DNA of 63,345 nt, taken from the NCBI RefSeq assembly GCF_003857055.1, contig NZ_QGSZ01000274.1:1-63345 (forward strand), written 5' to 3'. Within the stretch, counting starts at the first letter, position 1. Each line of letters opens with the position of its first letter. Shown here one piece after another: positions 8,372 to 16,865 of this stretch. The notes under the pieces are model-generated. The model saw nothing but the letters and a program-made list of their open reading frames with translations, did no database searches and was not told the DNA's origin. The DNA comes from Micromonospora inaquosa (GTDB lineage: Bacteria; Actinomycetota; Actinomycetes; Mycobacteriales; Micromonosporaceae). Position numbers and translations under genes: made by a program.

Positions 8372-9109
8372 ATGAGCGCGAGCAGCGAGCAGGCCGGTGC
8401 CGACCGGGGTCTCGACGATCGACGGTGGATGGTCGCGGAGCGGGTCGCCGGGGCGGTCCGGCGGCGGTTCCCGGCCGATGTGCTCGCGATCGCGGTGCAC
8501 GGGCCGCTGGCGCACGGTGACGACGACGGCGGCGGGGACCGCGAGGCGGGCATGCTGGTGGTGACCTATCGACCCGGGACCGGGCCGCCGCCGGCGACCC
8601 GGCGGGTGGACGGGGTGCTCGTCGATCTGACCGTGGCCGCCGCCGAGGACTACCTGGCGCAGGCCAGGGTGCTCTCCCCGCTCTGGCCGCTGACCGCCGA
8701 CCGGTACGTCACCACGCAGGCGTTGCACGATCCGACGGGTTGGTTGCGGACGCTGCGCGACGAGCATCTGGGCCGGCTGGCCCGGGCCCGGCCGGCGGAG
8801 TTCAGCACCGCGGCCCGGCAGGCGTGGTACCGGGGCAGCGCGGCGCACTCCCGGGCGGCCCGGCTCGCCGAGTGGTACGAGACCGATCAGGCTCTGCTGA
8901 TGCTCGGTGAGGCCCGGCTGGCGGCGGCCACGGTGACCGGCCTGCTGAGTCGCACCTACTTCCGGGACCCGGGGGACGCGGTGCGGCGCACCGGGTTGGC
9001 CGGCGCGGACATGACCGAGGTGGGTGTGGTGTTGGCCCGGCAGGCCGAGGAGTTGGCGGCCCGTGGTCGTGCGGTCGACGGCACGGTCGACGAGCTGCTC
9101 AGCACCTGA
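8372..9109 (+). CDS. Nucleotidyltransferase-like protein (kanamycin nucleotidyltransferase-type)
   Basis: The 245-residue protein has an N-terminal segment AIAVHGPLAHGDDDGGGDRE (residues about 40-59) that resembles the nucleotidyltransferase GSL-x(n)-D-x-[DE] active site, and WPLTADRYVTTQALHDPTGWL, which resembles the KNTase segment after the catalytic domain. A helical C-terminal domain follows. Such proteins transfer AMP to hydroxyl groups, for example of aminoglycosides, but this one has an unusual HGPL instead of GSL and no substrate can be inferred. The first residues MSASSEQ derive from the 59-bp leader repeat. Confidence 0.6.
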   Translation: MSASSEQAGADRGLDDRRWMVAERVAGAVRRRFPADVLAIAVHGPLAHGDDDGGGDREAGMLVVTYRPGTGPPPATRRVDGVLVDLTVAAAEDYLAQARVLSPLWPLTADRYVTTQALHDPTGWLRTLRDEHLGRLARARPAEFSTAARQAWYRGSAAHSRAARLAEWYETDQALLMLGEARLAAATVTGLLSRTYFRDPGDAVRRTGLAGADMTEVGVVLARQAEELAARGRAVDGTVDELLST

Positions 9110-9118
9110 GGCGGCGCG

Positions 9119-9832
9119 TCACAGCCCGCCCGGTACGCCGATCAGCGAGCCGATCAGGTAGGTGGCCCCGGCCGCCGCGGCGCCCAACAGCAGCTGGCGC
9201 AGCCCGCTGGTCCACCAGGGACGGTTGGTGAAGCGGGCCACCACGGCACCGGCGACGAACAGCCCGAGCCCGCCGACGGCGAGGGTCAGCCAGAGTTCGG
9301 TGGCGCCGAGCAGGTACGGCAGCAGCGGGATCAGTGCGCCGATCGAGAAGAACAGGAACGACGAGATGGCCGCGGCCCACGGGCTGGGTTGGTCGTCGGG
9401 GTCGACGCCCAACTCCTCGCGGACGTGCACCCGCAGCGCCTCCTCCGGGTCGCGCCGCACCGCCTCGGCGACCTGGGTGGCGAGGTCCCGGGGCAGGCCG
9501 CGGGCCACCCACGCGTCGGCCAACTCCCGCGCCTCCGCCTCGGGGTGCCGTTCCAGTTCCCGTCGTTCCTTTGCCACCTCGGCGGCGACCTGCTCGTTGG
9601 CGGAGCGCACGCTGGTGTACTCGCCGAGCCCCATCGAGATCGCACCGGCCACCAGGCCGGCGGTGCCGGTGAGCACGATGTTGCGGGGCGACACCCCGCC
9701 ACCGCCGACGCCGGCGATCAGGGCGATGTTGGTGACCAGGCCGTCCATCGCGCCGAAGACGGCGGGGCGCAGCCAGCCGCCGGAGACGTCCGCGTGGTGC
9801 GCCTCGCGCAGCGCCGCTGGGGTGTCGGTCAC
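9119..9832 (-). CDS. VIT1/CCC1 family iron/manganese transporter
   Basis: The 237-residue membrane protein starts VTDTPAALREAHHADVSGGWLR (GTG 9832). It has the family segment GAMDGLVTNIALIAGVGGG and the GEYTSVRSANEQ motif at the end of TM2, followed by a cytosolic Glu/His/Arg-rich metal-binding domain (EVAKERRELERHPEAEARE) and three C-terminal helices. VIT1/CCC1 proteins export Fe(II) or Mn(II) from the cytoplasm or into vacuoles. Its GTG overlaps the map stop by four bases, so it is translationally coupled to map. Confidence 0.9.
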   Translation of the reverse strand: MTDTPAALREAHHADVSGGWLRPAVFGAMDGLVTNIALIAGVGGGGVSPRNIVLTGTAGLVAGAISMGLGEYTSVRSANEQVAAEVAKERRELERHPEAEARELADAWVARGLPRDLATQVAEAVRRDPEEALRVHVREELGVDPDDQPSPWAAAISSFLFFSIGALIPLLPYLLGATELWLTLAVGGLGLFVAGAVVARFTNRPWWTSGLRQLLLGAAAAGATYLIGSLIGVPGGL

Positions 9833-10686
9833 GGCAGGGTCAGGATTTCGTGGCCGTCGTCGGTCACCACGATGGTGTGCTCGAACTGGGCCGTCCACTT
9901 CCGGTCCTTGGTGACCACGGTCCACCCGTCGTCCCACATGTCGTACTGGTAGGTGCCGAGGGTGATCATCGGCTCGATGGTGAACGTCATGCCCGGCTCC
10001 ATGATGTCGGTGGGGCGCGGGCTGTCGTAGTGCGGCACGTAGAGGCCGCTGTGGAAGGCCTCGCCGATGCCGTGGCCGGTGAAGTCGCGGACCACGCCGT
10101 AGCCGAACCGCTTGGCGTACGACTCGATGACCCGGCCCACGACGTTGATCTGGCGGCCCGGGGCGACGGCGCGGATGCCGCGCATCATCGCCTCGTGGGT
10201 CCGCTCGACCAGCAGCCGGGCCTCTTCGCTGACCTCGCCGACGCAGAAGGTGGCGTCGGTGTCACCGTGCACCCCACCGATGTACGCGGTCACGTCGACG
10301 TTGATGATGTCGCCGTCCTGCAGGACCGTGGAGTCCGGGATGCCGTGGCAGATGACCTCGTTGAGGCTTGTGCAGCAGGACTTCGGGAAGCCCTTGTAAC
10401 CCAGCGTCGACGGGTACGCGCCGTGGTCGCAGAGGAACTCGTGGACCACCTTGTCGATCTCGTCGGTGGTCACGCCGGGCTTGCAGTGCTCGCCGGCGAG
10501 TTGGGTCGCCTGGGCGGCGAGCCGGCTGGCGATCCGCATCTTCTCGATGGTCTCCGGCGTCTGCACGTGCGAGCCACGCCACTGGATCGGGCGCGTCTTG
10601 CCCACGTACTCCGGTCGGGCGATCTGGGGTGGCACCGGTCGCATCGGGGAGAGCGTGCCTGGTGTCAGCGGCGGGCGGACGGTCAT
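9829..10686 (-). CDS. map: Methionine aminopeptidase, type I
   Basis: This 285-residue enzyme removes the N-terminal methionine from nascent proteins. The family core is complete: HGIPDSTVLQDGDIINVDVTAYIGGVHGDTDATF supplies the His and two metal-binding Asp, GHGIGEAFH a further His, and FTIEPMI and QFEHTIVVTDDG the two Glu. It has the N-terminal SH3-binding-like extension (RPVPPQIARPEYVGK) typical of MetAP1c of actinobacteria. The ATG at 10686 is used; a second ATG 14 codons later is also possible. Confidence 0.95.
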   Translation of the reverse strand: MTVRPPLTPGTLSPMRPVPPQIARPEYVGKTRPIQWRGSHVQTPETIEKMRIASRLAAQATQLAGEHCKPGVTTDEIDKVVHEFLCDHGAYPSTLGYKGFPKSCCTSLNEVICHGIPDSTVLQDGDIINVDVTAYIGGVHGDTDATFCVGEVSEEARLLVERTHEAMMRGIRAVAPGRQINVVGRVIESYAKRFGYGVVRDFTGHGIGEAFHSGLYVPHYDSPRPTDIMEPGMTFTIEPMITLGTYQYDMWDDGWTVVTKDRKWTAQFEHTIVVTDDGHEILTLP

Positions 10687-10781
10687 GCCGTAAGCCTATC
10701 GCCGGGACCGCTGGTGAGCCGCGCCACGGCCGCCGGGTGGAGGTTGTTGCCCTGCCAGGGCGGCTGTGCCATGGTGTCTGC

Positions 10782-11096
10782 GTGGATCAAGGGGGAGCAC
10801 CGCCCGTCTTCTCCGCCACCGCCGAGATCGACGGTGGCCATCTCCACGTGGTGGTGGCCGGTGAGGTCGACATGGCGACCGCGGACACGATGCTCCAGAC
10901 GGCCCTGCGCGAGCCCGCCGGCAAGATCACTCTCGACCTGAGCGCTGTCACCTTCTTCGACTCGGCCGCCATCCACGCCCTGGTCCGGCTCGCCCAGCAG
11001 GTTCCGGGCACGCTCACCGTTCGTCCGTCCCAGCAGGTTCGTCGTGTGCTGGAGATCTCCGGCCTCGGTGAGCAGAGCTGGCTCGACCCGGCCTAG
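10782..11096 (+). CDS. STAS-domain anti-sigma factor antagonist
   Basis: The 104-residue protein is a single STAS domain. The segment LDLSAVTFFDSAAIHALVRLAQ contains the conserved Asp-Ser where RsbV/SpoIIAA proteins are phosphorylated by an anti-sigma kinase. It probably works in partner switching, binding an anti-sigma factor when unphosphorylated. The GTG at 10782 lacks a strong ribosome binding site. It is convergent with the SpoIIE phosphatase gene, whose C-terminal kinase and phosphatase domains are the expected partners of such a protein. Confidence 0.85.
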   Translation: MDQGGAPPVFSATAEIDGGHLHVVVAGEVDMATADTMLQTALREPAGKITLDLSAVTFFDSAAIHALVRLAQQVPGTLTVRPSQQVRRVLEISGLGEQSWLDPA

Positions 11097-11158
11097 GGCC
11101 GGCGTCACAGTCCTCGGTCGAGCCGGCCGACGCCCCCCGGCCGCAGCCGGGCGCCCGG

Positions 11159-14100
11159 TCAGTCCCGCAGCTGCCGGCGCAGCGTCACCTCGGTGCCCTC
11201 ATCGGTACGCCGCACCGTCAGGTCGCCCAGCGCTCTGATCAGGGCCAGGCCGCGACCCCGGAAGCCGGAGCCGGTCGACTCCCGCCACTGCCCGCTGTCG
11301 CGCACGGTGGCCGTCACCGTCCGATCCTCGATGGCCACCTCCACGCTGATCATGGCCTCGGCGGGTTGGACCGGGTGCTCGATGGCGTTGGCGGCGGCCT
11401 CGGAGACGGCGACGGTCAGGTCGAACAGGTCAGTTTCGCCGACGGAGTGCGCGACCAGGAAGTCCTCCAGCCGCTTGCGTAGCACGCTGAGCCGGGTCGG
11501 GTCCGCCGGTAGCCGCAGCGCGAAGCGGTTCAGCTCCGCCGCCTCCAGGGCGAGGACCGCCACGTCGTCGCGGCGCGGCCGGCCGGTGACCCGCTCGACC
11601 ACCGCGTCGATCAGATCCACCACGTGCTCACTCGGGGTGGCCGCGTCCACGCGGAGCTGGGCCAGTGAGGCATCAATGCCGAGCTGACGGTCCTCGATCA
11701 GCCCGTCGGTGTAGAGCAGCAGTCGACTCCCGGCCGGCAACTCCGTCTCGGTCGACTCGTACGTCGCAGCCGAGAGGGCGCCGACCGGTGGACCGAGCGC
11801 CCGGTCGTGCAGGAACGCCACGTCGCCTCCGGTGATCAACAGTGGGGACGGGTGGCCGGCGCTCGCGTACCGCAGCCGACCGGTGCGGGGGTTGAACAGC
11901 AGGCAGACCACTGTCGCGAAGGACCGGCCCTCGGTGGAGCCGACCAGGCGGTTGAGGCGGGTCAGTGACTCACCCGGGTCGAAGCCCTCCAGCACGTACG
12001 CCCGCAGCGCGTTGCGCAGCTGCCCCATCGCGGCGGCGGCCCGGACGCCCTTACCGACCACGTCCCCGATGACCAGCACCAGTTCGTCGCCGTTCAGCGC
12101 GATCGCGTCGTACCAGTCGCCGCCGACCTCGACGTCGGCGCTGCCGGGCAGGTAACGGCTGGCCACCACCGCGCCGGGCAGTTGGGGCAGCGACCGGGGC
12201 AGCAGGCTGTGCTGCAGGGTGGTGGCGATGCGGTGTTCGGCCTCGTAGAGCTGGGCGTTTTCCAGCCGCACCCCGACCAGCCGGGCCAGCTGCGTCAGCG
12301 CGGCGTCGTCGGCCTGCGCCTCGTCGCCGTCCGCCCGCCAGACCTGCAGCTCACCGAGTTGCCGGCCGGTGGTGCCGGTCAGCTCGGCCACGAAGGACGG
12401 GTCGGCGGCGGCGGTGCCGCCACCGTCCGCTTCGAAGCGCGCCCCGGCCGTTGTGACCACCACCCGAGCCGCCTCGGCGAGGCTCAACGCGTGCCGGGCG
12501 GCGACCTGGAGCACGTCGGCTGTGGACCGGGCGGTGTTCACCGCCACCGCCGCGTCGGCCAGCGCCCCGAGCCGGCGGATGATCTGCCCGCGCAGCTGGC
12601 CCAGCTCCACGTTGGCCCGCACCCGGGCGATCAGCTCCTGCGCGGAGAACGGCTTGGTGAGGTAGTCGTCGGCACCGACGGCGAGGCCGGCGACGGCCTC
12701 CGCGGAGCCGGCGCGGGCGGAGAGCAGCACGATCGGCACATGCCGGGTACGCGGGTCCGCGCGCAGCGCGCTGACCAGCCCGAACCCGTCCAGCCGAGGC
12801 ATCATCACGTCGGTGAGCACCAGGTCGAAGCCGCCCTCGCGGGCCAACGGCAGGGCATCGAGCCCGTCGTTCGCGGTGACCACGTCCCAGGTCGGCGAGA
12901 GTAGCCGGCTGACGTGCTCTTGCAGGTCGGCGTTGTCGTCGACGACCAGGATCCGGCCAGCCGGAGGGCCCTTCGTCAGCCGACGGTCGACCTCGGGTGT
13001 CGGCGCGACACCGGCCCACAGCGCGGTCTCCGCCACGAAGAGCCGGGCCTGCTCGGGCTCACCCAAGGGCAGCGGGTCGAACGCCACCACCCGGTCCGCC
13101 GGCAGGTGCGCCGAGCCGAACGGAACTGTCACGGTGAGGGTGCTGCCCCCGTCGACCTGGCTGGTCAACCCCACCTGACCGCCGTGCATCTCGACCAACT
13201 CCCGGACCAGCGCGAGGCCGATGCCGGTGCCTTCGTGGGTGCGTGCCCGCACCCCCGGCACCCGGTGGAACCGTTCGAAGACGTGCGGCAGTTCCTCCGG
13301 GACGATGCCGATGCCGGTGTCCGTCACCTCCAGCCGGGCCGCGCCCTCCACGGCCTGGACCCTCACCCGGATCTCGCCGTCGAAGGTGAACTTGACAGCG
13401 TTCGACACCAGGTTGAGGACGATCTTCTCCCACATGTCCCGGTCGACGAAGACCGGCGTCGGCAGGGGCGGGCAGTCCACCACCAGCCGCAACCCGGCCC
13501 GGTCGGTGGCTGAGCGGAAGGTGCTGGCCAGCCGGGCGGTGTAACCGGCGAGGTCGGTGGGCTGGTAGCGGGCGGCCAGCCGGCCGGACTCCAGCCGGGA
13601 GAAGTCCAGCACCGTGTTGACCAGCTTGAGCAGGCGCAGCGCGTTGCGGTGCATCATGCTGAGCCGGTCGGTTTCGGTGGCGGGCAGCTCCGGGTCGGCC
13701 AGCATGTCCTCCAGCGGGCCGAGCACCAGGGTCAGCGGGGTGCGGAACTCGTGGCTGACGTTGGCGAAGAAGTTGGTCTTCGCCCGGTCCAGCGCGGCCA
13801 GCTCGGCGGCCCGGGCCCGCTCCTCCTCGTACGCCCGCTGGGTGGCGACCGCCCGGGAGATCTGGGCGGCGACCAGGCCGAGGAAGTCGCGGTAGTCGTC
13901 GTTGAGCGGCAGCTGGCGGGCCACGCCGACGACCAGCACGCCAACCGTCTGGTTGCTCGCCGTGAGCGGCAGCACGAGGGCCTGGTCGGCGGCGTCGACC
14001 GGCAACGCGTCGAGCAGACCGGCCACCTCGACCGTGGCGGGCGCGCCATCGGGTGTCAACCGGGCGAGCAGCTGCGAGGTGACATCGGCGGCGGGAGGGG

Positions 14101-14818
14101 TGGTGCCGGTGCGACCGGCAAGGGTGAGCTGGCCGTCGCCGTTGACCAGATAGATCAGGGCGAAGGGCAGGTCCGCCCGGTGCCGGCCGAGCACCCCGGC
14201 GGCTGTCCGGCCCAGTTCCGCGGCGCTGCCGATGTCGCTCAGTTCGGCGCCCAGTTCGGAGAGCGCTCGCAGCCGGCGTTCGCCGAGCACCCGCCCGGTG
14301 GTCTCGCTGACGATGCAGTAGACGCCACTGACCGAGCCGTCGTCACCCCGGATCGGATCGTACGAGACGTTGAAGTAGGTCTGCTCGACGAAGCCGTGCC
14401 GGTCCAGCAGAAAGGGGTGGTCCTCGCCCCGATAGGAACGTCCGGTGCTCCGGACGCCGTCGAGCAGCGGACCGAGCACCGCCCACGTCTCCGCCCAGTA
14501 CGCGCGGGCCGGTTGACCGATCACGTCTGGGTGTTTGCCGCCGATGGTCGGCCGGTAGGCGTCGTTGTAGAAGGCCAACTGCTCGTCGCCCCAGAACATG
14601 ACGATCGGTGCACTGGAGGCGAGCATCATCCCGACCGCGGTGCAGAGCGCCGGGGGCCACTGACCGGGCTCACCCAGCGGGCCGGCGGACCAGTCGAAGG
14701 AGGCCAGCCGCTCACCCATCTCACCGCCGGCCGCGAACGCGGCGGCCAGCAACGGAGGGTTCTCGCGGCCGGACAGGGCGGCAGGCCCGATGTCAGCGCC
14801 CCCCTGGGCCGAGCTCAT
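11159..14818 (-). CDS. Hybrid histidine kinase/response regulator/SpoIIE phosphatase
   Basis: The 1219-residue protein has, in order: PAS (to about residue 190), GAF (about 190-320), HisKA with NVSHEFRTPLTL near residue 352, HATPase_c (about 450-580, DTGIGI and GTGIGLALV boxes), receiver (VVDDNADLQEHV, phospho-Asp in LTDVMMPRLDGF near 671), a GAF-like region, a SpoIIE/PP2C domain (GGDWYD near 899, GDVVGKG, YTDGL, DDVAVL) and a C-terminal RsbW-like HATPase (SEAAANAIEHP near 1141). It can therefore sense, phosphorylate itself, dephosphorylate a STAS protein and act as an anti-sigma kinase. The ATG at 14818 has a GGGAGG site. Confidence 0.92.
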   Translation of the reverse strand: MSSAQGGADIGPAALSGRENPPLLAAAFAAGGEMGERLASFDWSAGPLGEPGQWPPALCTAVGMMLASSAPIVMFWGDEQLAFYNDAYRPTIGGKHPDVIGQPARAYWAETWAVLGPLLDGVRSTGRSYRGEDHPFLLDRHGFVEQTYFNVSYDPIRGDDGSVSGVYCIVSETTGRVLGERRLRALSELGAELSDIGSAAELGRTAAGVLGRHRADLPFALIYLVNGDGQLTLAGRTGTTPPAADVTSQLLARLTPDGAPATVEVAGLLDALPVDAADQALVLPLTASNQTVGVLVVGVARQLPLNDDYRDFLGLVAAQISRAVATQRAYEEERARAAELAALDRAKTNFFANVSHEFRTPLTLVLGPLEDMLADPELPATETDRLSMMHRNALRLLKLVNTVLDFSRLESGRLAARYQPTDLAGYTARLASTFRSATDRAGLRLVVDCPPLPTPVFVDRDMWEKIVLNLVSNAVKFTFDGEIRVRVQAVEGAARLEVTDTGIGIVPEELPHVFERFHRVPGVRARTHEGTGIGLALVRELVEMHGGQVGLTSQVDGGSTLTVTVPFGSAHLPADRVVAFDPLPLGEPEQARLFVAETALWAGVAPTPEVDRRLTKGPPAGRILVVDDNADLQEHVSRLLSPTWDVVTANDGLDALPLAREGGFDLVLTDVMMPRLDGFGLVSALRADPRTRHVPIVLLSARAGSAEAVAGLAVGADDYLTKPFSAQELIARVRANVELGQLRGQIIRRLGALADAAVAVNTARSTADVLQVAARHALSLAEAARVVVTTAGARFEADGGGTAAADPSFVAELTGTTGRQLGELQVWRADGDEAQADDAALTQLARLVGVRLENAQLYEAEHRIATTLQHSLLPRSLPQLPGAVVASRYLPGSADVEVGGDWYDAIALNGDELVLVIGDVVGKGVRAAAAMGQLRNALRAYVLEGFDPGESLTRLNRLVGSTEGRSFATVVCLLFNPRTGRLRYASAGHPSPLLITGGDVAFLHDRALGPPVGALSAATYESTETELPAGSRLLLYTDGLIEDRQLGIDASLAQLRVDAATPSEHVVDLIDAVVERVTGRPRRDDVAVLALEAAELNRFALRLPADPTRLSVLRKRLEDFLVAHSVGETDLFDLTVAVSEAAANAIEHPVQPAEAMISVEVAIEDRTVTATVRDSGQWRESTGSGFRGRGLALIRALGDLTVRRTDEGTEVTLRRQLRD

Positions 14819-14999
14819 GCAGCCTCCCGCTCCGGCCGTACCCCTCGACCGTTGATCTTCACCCGCCGTGCTCCGACTTGTACCCAAGCGGACCGGCAAC
14901 GTAACGCATCACGACGGTCTGACGCTGGTTACCTACGCCTGAGCGGTCGGGCACCGGACAGTACGGAGAACGGCGGTGGCCGGAGCGCGCCCTGCCGAG

Positions 15000-15221
15000 T
15001 CAGAAGACCGGCAGCCCGTCGATGCTCGCCGCGTTCTTGGCGGCCCGGTAGACGGCCAGGTCGTCGGTGCTGCGGCGGGAGTGTGAGGTGAGCAACAGAT
15101 CGCGTTCGGCCCGGAAGTCCATCAGTGGCACCGCGTATCCGCAGGAGTCACTGACCCGCTCCACCTCGACCGTGATGACCTCCCACCGGCGCCAGCGACC
15201 GGCGGGGGCGATCTCAGTCAC
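15000..15221 (-). pseudogene. C-terminal remnant of a pyridoxamine 5'-phosphate oxidase-like protein
   Basis: The 73 codons from GTG 15221 encode EVERVSDSCGYAVPLMDF, then RAERDLLLTSHSRRS and YRAAKNAASIDGLPVF, which match the last 70 or so residues of the pyridoxamine-phosphate-oxidase-like family of actinobacteria (normally about 180-200 residues). The FMN-binding N-terminal half is absent; the reading frame upstream is the end of the hydrolase gene in another frame. It starts eight bases inside that gene, so it is probably co-transcribed. It is either a decayed gene or a small protein of unknown role. Confidence 0.55.
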
Positions 15222-16092
15222 ACCCCCGGCCAGCGGCCCGCACCAGCGCCGTGATCGAACGGGGCTCCCGCTCATTCTCCGGATGCCACTGCACCCCGAG
15301 CACGAACGGCCGGGCCGGGTCCTCCACCACCTCGACCACGCCGTCCCCCGCCCAACCGGTCACCGTGAGCCGACCCGGATCGGCAACCGCCTGGTGGTGG
15401 TACGAGTTGACCTCTTCGACCCCCGCCAACACCGAGGCGGCCAGGCTCCCCGGCGCGAACCGCACCGGGTGGGTTCCGTACACGCCGGGCGCCGGACGGT
15501 GCGCCTCGTGACCCACCACGTCCGGCAGGTGCTGGTGCAGGGTCCCGCCGTACGCGACCGCGAGCAACTGCATGCCCCGGCACACGCCCAGCACCGGCAC
15601 CTCGGCGGCGAGCGCGGCGGCCAACAGGGTCAGCTCGCCGGCGTCCCGGTCCGGCCGGTCCTCGGTACGCGGGTCGGGCGGCTGGCCGTACCGCCCCGCA
15701 CCGACGTCCGCGCCACCGGCCAGCAACAACCCGTCGAGGACACCCACCACGTCCGCGTCCACGTCGTCGGGCGGCAGCACCACCGCCCGGCCACCCGCGG
15801 CCGTCACCGCCCGGGTGTACGCCTCCGGCACCAGCACCGCCCGCACCCCCCGCCAGACAGCCCAGTCGGCGGGCTCGACGTACGCGCTGACCCCGATCAG
15901 CGGCCGCCTTCCCCCGGTCGGCACTGTTCGCGACCGCGGGGTACGCGGACCCGGCTCACTCCTCGCGCTCACAGAGCCGGCAGCGTTTCGCGACTGCGGG
16001 GCTCGCAAACCCGGCTCACTCCTCGCGCTCACAGAGCCGGCAGCGTTTCGCGACTGCGGGGCTCGCAAACCCGGCTCACTCCTCGCGCTCAC
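15214..16092 (-). CDS. puuD: Gamma-glutamyl-gamma-aminobutyrate hydrolase family (class I GATase-like)
   Basis: The catalytic part begins at PLIGVSAYVEPADWAVW. It has the nucleophile Cys in VLGVCRGMQLLAVAYGG, the oxyanion Gly-rich LLLAGGADVG segment and the His-Glu pair in VLGVQWHPENE. PuuD-type enzymes hydrolyse gamma-glutamyl-GABA to GABA and glutamate in the Puu pathway. The frame opens with a GTG at 16092 that overlaps the SDR stop as GTGA. The first 60 residues are three 20-residue copies of SARSEPGLRAPQSR-type sequence, each beginning with an in-frame GTG (16092, 16032, 15972); the third GTG would give a protein of normal length. Confidence 0.85.
   Translation of the reverse strand: MSARSEPGLRAPQSRNAAGSVSARSEPGLRAPQSRNAAGSVSARSEPGPRTPRSRTVPTGGRRPLIGVSAYVEPADWAVWRGVRAVLVPEAYTRAVTAAGGRAVVLPPDDVDADVVGVLDGLLLAGGADVGAGRYGQPPDPRTEDRPDRDAGELTLLAAALAAEVPVLGVCRGMQLLAVAYGGTLHQHLPDVVGHEAHRPAPGVYGTHPVRFAPGSLAASVLAGVEEVNSYHHQAVADPGRLTVTGWAGDGVVEVVEDPARPFVLGVQWHPENEREPRSITALVRAAGRGCD
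15913..16092 (-). repeat. Three 60-bp tandem repeats encoding in-frame 20-residue repeats
   Basis: Three units of exactly 60 bp (16092-16033, 16032-15973 and a diverged 15972-15913) begin GTGAGCGCGAGGAGTGAGCC. They are the same family as the 59-bp units near 8.3 kb; the first roughly 46 bp are conserved and the tail differs (ACGCTGCCGGCTCT here against CAAAGGCGGACCC there). Because the unit is 60 bp, the copies stay in frame and fuse to the hydrolase gene instead of terminating. Confidence 0.9.
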
Positions 16093-16865
16093 AGGGGAGT
16101 GACGTAGGCGCCCGTGATGCCACCGTCGACCACGAACTGCGCGGCGGTCATGAACGAGGCGTCGTCACTGGCCAGGAACGCCACCGCGGCGGCGATCTCC
16201 TCCGGTTGCCCGAAGCGACCCATCGGCACGTGCACCAGCCGGCGGGCGGCCCGTTCCGGGTCGGCGGCGAACAGTTCCAACAGCAACGGGGTGGCCACCG
16301 GGCCGGGACAGAGCGCGTTCACCCGGATGCCCTCACGGGCGAACTGCACACCCAGCTCCCGGGTCATCGCCAGCACCCCGCCCTTGCTGGCGGTGTACGC
16401 GATCTGCGAAGTCGCCGCGCCCATCAGCGCCACGAACGACGCGGTGTTGATGATCGAGCCCTTGCCCTGCCTGCGCATGTGCGGAATGGCGTACTTGCAG
16501 CACAGGTAGACGCTCGTGGTGTTGACCCGCAGCACCCGCTCCCACGCGTCCAGGCCGGTGTCCAGGATGGAGTCGTCGTCCGGGGGTGAGATGCCGGCGT
16601 TGTTGAACGCGATGTCCACCCGGCCGTGCCGGTCGGCCACCCCGTCGAACAGGTCGCGTACCGCCGACTCGTCGGCCACGTCGGTGGCCACGAACTCGCC
16701 GCCGCACTCCTCGGCCGCCTTCGTGCCGGCCGCCGCGTCGATGTCCACGCAGACCACCCGGGCCCCCTCGGCGGCGAACCGCCGCACGGTGGCCAACCCG
16801 ATGCCGCTGCCCGCTCCGGTGACCACTGCCACCCGGTCCTGCAACCGACCCTGCACTGGCCTCAC
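16089..16865 (-). CDS. Short-chain dehydrogenase/reductase (SDR)
   Basis: The 258-residue enzyme has the Rossmann motif VVTGAGSGIGLATVRRF, the CVDID segment expected for NAD binding, NNAGISPP, catalytic Ser and YTASKGG (Tyr-x3-Lys), and C-terminal FVVDGGITGAYV. It is a classical SDR oxidising or reducing a hydroxyl or carbonyl. The GTG at 16865 overlaps the aldehyde dehydrogenase stop and is preceded by GAGGAG. Its position inside the Puu-like operon suggests it acts on an amino alcohol or aldehyde intermediate, but the substrate is not evident. Confidence 0.9.
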   Translation of the reverse strand: MRPVQGRLQDRVAVVTGAGSGIGLATVRRFAAEGARVVCVDIDAAAGTKAAEECGGEFVATDVADESAVRDLFDGVADRHGRVDIAFNNAGISPPDDDSILDTGLDAWERVLRVNTTSVYLCCKYAIPHMRRQGKGSIINTASFVALMGAATSQIAYTASKGGVLAMTRELGVQFAREGIRVNALCPGPVATPLLLELFAADPERAARRLVHVPMGRFGQPEEIAAAVAFLASDDASFMTAAQFVVDGGITGAYVTPL

